Shown piece by piece: positions 58,495-64,000 of a stretch of 64,000 nucleotides of DNA. Both the position numbers and the translations under genes were made by a program. Position 1 is the stretch's first letter. The number at the start of each line of letters is the position of its first letter. Below the pieces are notes generated by a model. That model did no database searches. It saw only the letters and a list, made by a program, of their open reading frames with translations, and had not been told where the DNA came from. Source of the DNA: Sphingomonas kyeonggiensis. Its GTDB lineage: Bacteria > Pseudomonadota > Alphaproteobacteria > Sphingomonadales > Sphingomonadaceae. The stretch is taken from assembly GCF_014204495.1 (NCBI RefSeq), contig NZ_JACHLN010000004.1:62001-126000 (forward strand). Direction: 5' to 3'.

Positions 58495-59334
58495 CTAGCG
58501 CGCGCCCTTCGCGGCCTCGGCCTTGAGATAGGCCTGCAGCGCGACGATCTCCTGGTCGGTGAAGGCCGAGAAACCGGCGCGGGCGACGACGCCCATCAGC
58601 CCCAGGTCACGCTTGCTCATCCCCTGCCCCGTACGCATCAGCTTGTTGAACGCGGCAGGATCGTAGGAAGCGACCATCGGCGCCAGCGCGGGCACCTTGG
58701 TCTTGCCGTCCTCCATCGTGCCGTCCTCATGCAGCTTGTGGCAGGCCTGGCAGGCGACGCTCGAATAATAGCGGCCGACATCGGCAGGGCGCTTCGCCGC
58801 CGAGACATTGGCCGGGGTCGCCATCGCGGGCAGCGCGCCGGTGAGCAGCAGGAAACGGCCGATCGGCCCGAAGCGGTTTTGCGCCTTGCTGTCCTGCGGG
58901 CCAGGCTTGAGCGTGCGGATCCAGGCGATGATCCTGCCGAGATCGTCGTCGGAGATATGGCCCAGCGAGTGGCTGGGCATGATGAAGGTCGAGCTGCCGT
59001 CCTTCTTCACGCCGTGGCGGATCAGCCGGGCAAGCTCGGCATCGCTGAGCTGCGCCGCCATCCTGGCGATCGGCGGCGGCGCCACCGTACCGAACATCGG
59101 ATCGGAGAAGATCTGCTGCCCCTGCCCCTCGGCCGCATGACAATCGCGGCACATGACGATCTTGGCGAGGCGGCCGCCTTCGGCCACCGACGCGGCATCC
59201 TTCGGCACGGCGATCGCGACTTCCGGCACGGCATGGCCGCGGCGAAGCACCCATTCGGAACCCGCAAAGACGATGATGGCAAACAGCACGGCAAGGCCGG
59301 CCAGAACGGCCAGTCCACGGAATATCCAGCGCAT
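58495..59334 (-). CDS. Membrane-anchored dihaem cytochrome c
   Basis: 279 residues. An N-terminal uncleaved anchor helix (about 5-25) leads to two periplasmic cytochrome-c domains. Haem sites are CRDCH (62-66) and CQACH (195-199), with likely axial Met near FIMPSHSLG and GLMGVVARAG. A low-complexity ADGKTKVP segment precedes the second domain's C-terminal helix. It is likely an electron carrier or subunit of a dehydrogenase; no partner is adjacent. The gene follows the leu region on the same strand but after a hairpin, so it is probably separate. Confidence 0.88.
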   Translation of the reverse strand: MRWIFRGLAVLAGLAVLFAIIVFAGSEWVLRRGHAVPEVAIAVPKDAASVAEGGRLAKIVMCRDCHAAEGQGQQIFSDPMFGTVAPPPIARMAAQLSDAELARLIRHGVKKDGSSTFIMPSHSLGHISDDDLGRIIAWIRTLKPGPQDSKAQNRFGPIGRFLLLTGALPAMATPANVSAAKRPADVGRYYSSVACQACHKLHEDGTMEDGKTKVPALAPMVASYDPAAFNKLMRTGQGMSKRDLGLMGVVARAGFSAFTDQEIVALQAYLKAEAAKGAR

Positions 59335-59394
59335 GTATAATTCCCAAGGCTCAAAAGTGTATCAAGCCACTAATACACAGCCGACCCCGGCGGA

Positions 59395-60357
59395 TTACAC
59401 CGCGGCCGGACCTTCCTTAGGGGAGACGTAAGACGGATCATGCGCGAAAGGCAGTGGCCTCCCGCCGCGCAGCGTATCCAGAACTTCTGCGAACCCGGTC
59501 TCACACCGAAAGCCGAGTCTTTGCTCGGCGCGGGCTGCGTCATAGATGCGGCCGATGCTCCTGGGAAGTTCCCATCCCTTTGCACGATATAACTCCGGTG
59601 CATCGGGGAAATGACGGGCAATCACCGCGGCGGCATCGCGCTTGAGTTCCGAGCAATCCTCGCGCGAGAAGGGTGTCGGCGCAGAAACGATACAAGTATC
59701 GAAGCCGATTTCTGGCGCCTTCTCCAGCGCGACCAGATGCGCCCGCGCCGCGTCCTCTACCGTGAGACGGCGATTAAGCAGCTCATTCGCCTTCATATTC
59801 TCGCCGGACAGCGCATGGTGGGTATCATCATCTTCCGGGAAGAAACGGCTGGTGCGCAGCACGACGCAGTTGAGCCCGTCGTTCAGCCAGGCGAGCCGGC
59901 ACAGCTGCTCGGCGGCCAGCTTGGTGACGCCGTAGATGTTGCGCGGCTCGAGCGGGCCTGAGGCCTCGTCGAGCCACACCGCCGCGTCACCGGCCTCGTC
60001 GCGGATCGCCTGGCTGATCATCAGCGAGGTGGTGGACGTGAACACGAACCGGTCATGCCCGGTCTTCGCAGCCGCCTCGAGCAGGTTGAGCGTGCCGGCG
60101 ACATTGACGTCGATGAACGCCTGGGCGGGATAGCGGACGATGTCGGGCTTGTGCAGCGCGCCTGCATGGATGACGGCTTCAATGCCATGCTCGGCAAAGA
60201 TGCGATCGATCAGCGTGCGGTCGGCGACCGAGCCGAGGATATCGGTGTCCACGCCGGGAGCGACATCGAGGCCGGTGACGCTGTGGCCATTGGCGCGCAG
60301 CAGGGGCGCGAGGAAGCGGCCGAGCCAGCCGGACGAGCCTGTCAGGAGGATGCGCAT
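59395..60357 (-). CDS. NAD-dependent epimerase/dehydratase family protein
   Basis: 320 residues, extended SDR fold. Nucleotide-binding TGSSGWLG is near residue 7, the catalytic YGVTK is at about 155-159, and FTSTTS precedes it. VIHAGALHKPDIVRYPAQAFIDVNVAGTLNLLEAA is characteristic of UDP-sugar epimerases and dehydratases. The start at 60357 (MRILLTG) places the Rossmann motif at the N-terminus; upstream in-frame sequence adds twelve unsupported residues. The substrate is unknown. A nested inverted repeat lies just upstream. Confidence 0.86.
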   Translation of the reverse strand: MRILLTGSSGWLGRFLAPLLRANGHSVTGLDVAPGVDTDILGSVADRTLIDRIFAEHGIEAVIHAGALHKPDIVRYPAQAFIDVNVAGTLNLLEAAAKTGHDRFVFTSTTSLMISQAIRDEAGDAAVWLDEASGPLEPRNIYGVTKLAAEQLCRLAWLNDGLNCVVLRTSRFFPEDDDTHHALSGENMKANELLNRRLTVEDAARAHLVALEKAPEIGFDTCIVSAPTPFSREDCSELKRDAAAVIARHFPDAPELYRAKGWELPRSIGRIYDAARAEQRLGFRCETGFAEVLDTLRGGRPLPFAHDPSYVSPKEGPAAV

Positions 60358-60416
60358 GAGGGGGGAGGTAGCGCAGGCGCCCCACGCCCTCAATCGTCAC
60401 CCTCGGCGAAGTAGCT

Positions 60417-60516
60417 TTTCCCCGGCGAAGGCCGGGGCCCAGACTTGAAAGTCACGCGCCTTGGCGCGTCTTCGCCGCGCACTGTTTAGTCTGGGCCCCG
60501 GCCTTCGCCGGGGAAA
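60417..60516. repeat. BIME-like nested inverted repeat, 29-bp perfect arms
   Basis: The arm at 60417-60445 is the exact reverse complement of 60488-60516 (29 of 29 bp), separated by 42 bp. Each arm contains CCCCGGC-GAAG-GCCGGGG, itself a hairpin, and the spacer holds CGCGCC-TT-GGCGCG. The sequence style (GTCTGGGCCCCGGCCTTCGC) is common between sphingomonad genes. It sits between the epimerase and ferritin-like genes. Confidence 0.85.
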
Positions 60517-60532
60517 GGAAATGCGGAATCCG

Positions 60533-61216
60533 CTAGGAAAGCGCCGGCACCGGCGAAGCCTTGGCCTCCGCCGGCTCGCGCGCGTCCTGCCATTCCGTCC
60601 GCCGCTTCACCCGGAAGTTCAGGAACAGCACCGGCAGCTTGAGGAACAGCAGCTCGGAATGGATGAAGGTGTCGATCCCCCGTTCCCACCAACGGGACTC
60701 GCGCTTGCCGTTCGCCTTGAGCCAGCCTTCATAGGGGGCCCAGTGGCTCGGCTCGTCCTTCTCGATGATCCGGAAGATCTTCATCAGCACCTTGTCGCCG
60801 GTCACCAGCGGATGCCTGAGCAGGATCTCCACCTGCTTGTGCCCGCGCTGCTCGGTAAGCGAGATCACCCGGCAGAGCTTCTCGAACTGGTCATCCTCGG
60901 CGATGATCCGCTTGGTATCGAGCTCGTCGATCGTCCGGCGGAACATGATCTCGACGAAACGGTCGATATGGCCGCAGGTCCGATCGACCTGGAGCGGCAT
61001 CTCGCCCCGCAGCTCGAACCAGCGCTTGAACATGACATAATGCTTGCGCTCGTCGGCGCGGTGCTTCTCGATCGCGGCGATCAGGGCGTGGTCATCGGGC
61101 GCACGCGCCTTCACGGCCTCGAGCACCCGGTCGATGCTCGTATAGCCCCGATGCTCGTTATAGATGTAGATCGAACCGAGCAGGTCGAGGTAGCGGCGGC
61201 GGAACCAGTCGATCAT
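60533..61216 (-). CDS. Ferritin-like di-iron family protein
   Basis: 227 residues, mainly helical. ExxH-type pairs fit a four-helix di-iron site: IEKHRADERKHYVMFKRW, ISLTEQRGHKQVEIL and IEKDEPSHWAPYEGWL. A conserved RTIDELDTKRIIAEDDQFEKL lies between. Members of this ferritin-like group include hydroxylases as well as storage proteins; the reaction here is unknown. A C-terminal tail (AREPAEAKASPVPALS) is low-complexity. No signal or membrane helix except a possible hydrophobic LLFLKLPVLFLNF near the end. Confidence 0.7.
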   Translation of the reverse strand: MIDWFRRRYLDLLGSIYIYNEHRGYTSIDRVLEAVKARAPDDHALIAAIEKHRADERKHYVMFKRWFELRGEMPLQVDRTCGHIDRFVEIMFRRTIDELDTKRIIAEDDQFEKLCRVISLTEQRGHKQVEILLRHPLVTGDKVLMKIFRIIEKDEPSHWAPYEGWLKANGKRESRWWERGIDTFIHSELLFLKLPVLFLNFRVKRRTEWQDAREPAEAKASPVPALS

Positions 61217-61283
61217 GGGCGGAGGCTACGCCCTTGCGCAGCCCCCGGCCAATTAATTCGCGTCCATGCGGCACTGCAGCAAC

Positions 61284-61934
61284 TTATGCCGTAGCCAGCG
61301 CCACTTCGTATTTCGCGGTGGTCTTCGCCGCGACGTCTTCCTCGCTCACGCCCGGTGCCAGCTCGATGAGACGGAAGGGCGAGCCGTGATCCGGGCGCTG
61401 GAACACCGCGAGATCGGTGATGATCATGTCGACCACATTCTTGCCGGTAAGCGGCAGGTCGCAGCTCGGCACGAACTTGGGCGCGCCGTCCTTGGAGTTG
61501 TGCTCCATCACCACGATGATCTTCTTGACGCCGGCGACCAGGTCCATCGCGCCGCCCATTCCCTTGATCATCTTGCCCGGGATCATCCAGTTGGCGATGT
61601 CACCGGTCTCGCTGATCTCCATCGCGCCGAGCACCGTGAGATCGATATGGCCGCCGCGGATCATCGCGAAGCTCTGCTCCGAGCCGAAATAGACCGACTG
61701 GGGAAGCTCGCTGATCGTCTGCTTGCCGGCGTTGATCAGATCGGGATCGACTTCGTCGTCAAAGGGAAACGGGCCGATGCCGAGCATGCCGTTCTCCGAC
61801 TGGAGCGTCACCTCGACCCCTTCCGGGATATGGTTCGCCACCAGCGTGGGGATGCCGATGCCCAGATTGACGTAGAAGCCGTCCTGCAGCTCCTTCGCGG
61901 CGCGCGCCGCCATCTCGTCACGGGTCCAGGCCAT
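61284..61934 (-). CDS. scoB: Succinyl-CoA:3-ketoacid CoA-transferase, subunit B
   Basis: 216 residues. Beta subunit of the CoA transferase that activates acetoacetate with succinyl-CoA. The catalytic Glu is in [14 protein letters not shown]. Others are [59 protein letters not shown]-like [16 protein letters not shown] and [28 protein letters not shown]. It starts within the stop of the HAD lipoprotein gene (TAATG). Unusually, that gene lies between scoA and scoB. Confidence 0.93.
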   Translation of the reverse strand: MAWTRDEMAARAAKELQDGFYVNLGIGIPTLVANHIPEGVEVTLQSENGMLGIGPFPFDDEVDPDLINAGKQTISELPQSVYFGSEQSFAMIRGGHIDLTVLGAMEISETGDIANWMIPGKMIKGMGGAMDLVAGVKKIIVVMEHNSKDGAPKFVPSCDLPLTGKNVVDMIITDLAVFQRPDHGSPFRLIELAPGVSEEDVAAKTTAKYEVALATA

Positions 61935-63001
61935 TATTTCTTCTCCTCGGCCGGATCGGCCCATTGCTTGTCCTTGGGGAACACCTCGTCCATCCCGCCC
62001 TTGAGGCCGGAGCCGTAGACCGGGTTGGGCAGGATGAACCAGCCGCGCCCCCAGAGCGGGGCGATCAGCGTGTTGCCGGTGGTGTTGCGTCGTGCCGGCG
62101 TCGACAGGTCCTTGGCGTTGAACAGGTCGCTGAAATCGCCGAGCTGGTCGCCGCCCATCGCGACGATGCAATAGCGCTCGGCGATCTTCCAGCGCCGCTC
62201 GTCCTTGCCGCTCGGCGCGCTGTCGTCGCGCAGGATCAGCGTGTCACCCAGGGTCACCGGGCCCAGCCCGGCCTTGTTCAGCGCATCGATGGTGAAGGCC
62301 GCGGTGCTGGCCGAGCGATTGGTGTTGTAGATCACGGTGATGCCGTCGCCGCGGATCGCGGCGATCGTCTCGGCGGCGCCGGGCACGGCGTCGACCTTGT
62401 CGGCACCGGTCTCTTCCCAGCGCGTCCAGCGGCCCTGGTCATAGCCGGGCCCACGCCTCGCCGCATCGCTTTCGAAGCCGAGGTTGAGCAGCACGGTCTC
62501 ATCGACATCGAACACCACGGCGAGCGGACGCTTGCCGCAGGTATCGAACTTGGGCGAGGTCAGGGTGGAATCGCGCGTCATCACCACCGAGCTGATCTGG
62601 CTCTTGTCGCGGCGGAAACGCAGCTCGTCATGCAGATAGCGCCACAGCGCGGCATATGCCTGGAGGCTGAGCGCCGACGCCTCGCCCGAGCCATAGAGGA
62701 ACTGCATCTCCGGCGGCACCTTGCCGGGCGCGACGGCTGCCGCGGTGGGCGCGCCGCTGGGCGGCGGCAACGCGGTCAGGCCGGTGACCTGCGCCTTCTT
62801 GCCGTCCTCGGTGACATAGACATCCCCGGCGCGCGGCACGGCCTGCTTCTCGCGCTTGCTCTGCTTGCGCGCCTTGCCGTCCTGCGTGGTCTTGACCACC
62901 TGCGCGCCGGCCATAAGCGGCACCGCGGCCACCGCCGCGACACAACCCGAAAGGCCCGTCGCGGCAAGCGCCAGGCCGGCTATCGCCAGGCGGCTGGTCA
63001 C
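61934..63001 (-). CDS. HAD-type acid phosphatase lipoprotein (class B/e(P4)-like)
   Basis: 355 residues. Lipoprotein signal with LSGC, lipidated Cys20. The HAD acid phosphatase core has [12 protein letters not shown] (nucleophile D165, D167), VIYNTNRSA, then [22 protein letters not shown] with the metal-binding Asp residues, as in the outer-membrane e(P4) nucleotidase/phosphatase. Thus it is likely a periplasmic or outer-membrane phosphomonoesterase. The linker 40-100 is charged and low-complexity. It overlaps scoA by ATGA and scoB by TAATG, so the operon translates the three together, yet its function is unrelated to CoA transfer. Confidence 0.88.
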   Translation of the reverse strand: MTSRLAIAGLALAATGLSGCVAAVAAVPLMAGAQVVKTTQDGKARKQSKREKQAVPRAGDVYVTEDGKKAQVTGLTALPPPSGAPTAAAVAPGKVPPEMQFLYGSGEASALSLQAYAALWRYLHDELRFRRDKSQISSVVMTRDSTLTSPKFDTCGKRPLAVVFDVDETVLLNLGFESDAARRGPGYDQGRWTRWEETGADKVDAVPGAAETIAAIRGDGITVIYNTNRSASTAAFTIDALNKAGLGPVTLGDTLILRDDSAPSGKDERRWKIAERYCIVAMGGDQLGDFSDLFNAKDLSTPARRNTTGNTLIAPLWGRGWFILPNPVYGSGLKGGMDEVFPKDKQWADPAEEKK

Positions 63002-63714
63002 GCCTGCTGCGCCTCGGGGCGCGGCCGGGTGGTGCGGAACTCGATCTTCTTGTCGTAGGGCGCGCCCACGATCAGCCGCTTCACATAGATGCCGGGCAGA
63101 TGGATGGCGTCATGATCGAGGGCGCCGACCGGCACCACTTCCTCCACCTCGGCGACGCAGATCCTGCCCGCGGTCGCCATCGGCTGGTTGAAGTTGCGCG
63201 CGGTCTTGCGGAAGATCAGGTTGCCGCTCTCGTCGGCCTTCCAGCCCTTGATGATCGACAGGTCGCTGCGGATGCCGCGCTCGAGGATATATTCCTCGCC
63301 GTCGAAGACCTTCACTTCCTTGCCCTCGGCCACCAGCGTGCCGACGCCGGTCTTGGTGTAGAAGCCCGGGATGCCCGCCCCGCCCGCGCGGCAGCGTTCG
63401 GCCAGCGTCCCCTGGGGGCAGAATTCCACCTCGAGCTCGCCCGAGAGATACTGGCGCTCGAACTCCTTGTTCTCGCCGACATAGGACGAGATCATCTTCT
63501 TCACCTGGCGGGTGCGCAGCAGCTTGCCGAGCCCTTCGCCATCAATACCGGCATTGTTGGAAGCGATCGTCAGGTCCTTGGTGCCCGCATCGCGGATCGC
63601 GTCGATCAGCCGCTCGGGGATGCCGCACAGGCCGAACCCGCCCGCGCAGATCGTCATGCCATCGAACAGCAGCCCTTCCAGCGCTGCTTCTGCGTTGGGA
63701 TAGAGCTTCTTCAT
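62998..63714 (-). CDS. scoA: Succinyl-CoA:3-ketoacid CoA-transferase, subunit A
   Basis: 238 residues. Alpha subunit. [45 protein letters not shown] opens the CoA-transferase I fold; [34 protein letters not shown] and [15 protein letters not shown] are also typical, read here by their key GxGG and PQGTLAE residues. The start at 63714 ([10 protein letters not shown]) fits the family; the longer frame from 63771 is not supported. It is first in the operon with the HAD lipoprotein and scoB. Confidence 0.94.
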   Translation of the reverse strand: MKKLYPNAEAALEGLLFDGMTICAGGFGLCGIPERLIDAIRDAGTKDLTIASNNAGIDGEGLGKLLRTRQVKKMISSYVGENKEFERQYLSGELEVEFCPQGTLAERCRAGGAGIPGFYTKTGVGTLVAEGKEVKVFDGEEYILERGIRSDLSIIKGWKADESGNLIFRKTARNFNQPMATAGRICVAEVEEVVPVGALDHDAIHLPGIYVKRLIVGAPYDKKIEFRTTRPRPEAQQA

Positions 63715-63815
63715 CGGCGATTCTCTCCTGACTTCGCCGGGGCGATAATCCGGGCGCAGCCTGCCGGTCAAGCAAACCTGAACCGACTTTCAACTTCGTG
63801 GCGCAGCGGCGGCGT

Positions 63816-64000
63816 TCAGGGATCGTAGGGCCACGGGTTGGAGCGAGCGCGCGACCCCTGGCGGATCAGCTCCTCATTGGGATCGCCTTCCGTCGGGACG
63901 TACCGGCCCTGCCCTTCGTCCCAGCGCTCTGTCGGAGCACGACCGCGGCGCTCTTCTTCCTCTTCCGCTCTGCGCCGGCTTTCGGCCGCGGTGTGTGCGT
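63816..64000 (-). CDS. C-terminus of an unidentified protein, 5' end beyond window
   Basis: Minus-strand frame open from the right edge to TGA 63816, about 61 residues. It has an acidic run (AEEEEERR), then RAPTERWDEGQGRYVP and the end RSNPWPYDP. No domain recognised. Being only a tail, its identity and even strand polarity as a true gene are moderately certain. Confidence 0.5.
   Translation of the reverse strand, partial: AHTAAESRRRAEEEEERRGRAPTERWDEGQGRYVPTEGDPNEELIRQGSRARSNPWPYDP

Overview
The window looks like chromosomal DNA from a high-GC alphaproteobacterium, most likely a sphingomonad (Sphingomonas or a close relative). The main reasons are the aroA / cmk / rpsA / ihfB gene order, a TIGR02300 acidic zinc-ribbon protein, a grxD / bolA / DUF1476 cluster, and GC-rich inverted repeats between genes. 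The genus is inference, since no rRNA is present. There are no phage, integrase or insertion-sequence genes; the accessory-looking part is the giant adhesin locus at the left end.

Region 1 (1-28,044) is a two-partner secretion locus and its likely regulators. A secreted filamentous-haemagglutinin-type adhesin fills 1-22,014 on the minus strand and runs off the left edge, so at least 7,338 residues are encoded here. It is preceded by its outer-membrane transporter (tpsB, 22,026-23,738) and, in the same direction, a LuxR-type regulator. Divergent from these is an overlapping response-regulator / histidine-kinase pair. A good 22-bp dyad lies about 108 bp upstream of tpsB.

Region 2 (28,093-32,867) is a molybdenum module: a YdeP-type molybdopterin oxidoreductase, mobA and moeA in one tight operon, with fdhD convergent to it.

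Region 3 (33,056-42,032) is core housekeeping: tRNA-Ala, the TIGR02300 protein, aroA, an S33 hydrolase, cmk, rpsA, ihfB and tRNA-Leu. A large HAD-domain protein and a small unknown gene sit between cmk and rpsA.

Region 4 (42,191-53,106) mixes an orphan solute-binding lipoprotein, DUF4112, RNase T2, nadC, a PhyH-type dioxygenase, nadA, a DUF4230 protein and a metallo-beta-lactamase-fold hydrolase. It also has a BlaI/BlaR1-type pair with a clear double operator, and grxD-bolA-zeta. The 51.83-52.21 kb interval has no convincing protein gene but is rich in structure (sigma-54-like element, 12-bp-stem hairpin, ACGT palindromes) and may encode a small RNA.

Region 5 (53,239-64,000) holds a TetR/DUF418 pair with a promoter-operator, a quinone oxidoreductase, leuD and leuC with a 38-residue ORF between them, a dihaem cytochrome c and an epimerase. 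It continues with a nested inverted-repeat element, a ferritin-like protein, and a scoA / HAD phosphatase lipoprotein / scoB operon. A gene fragment runs off the right edge.
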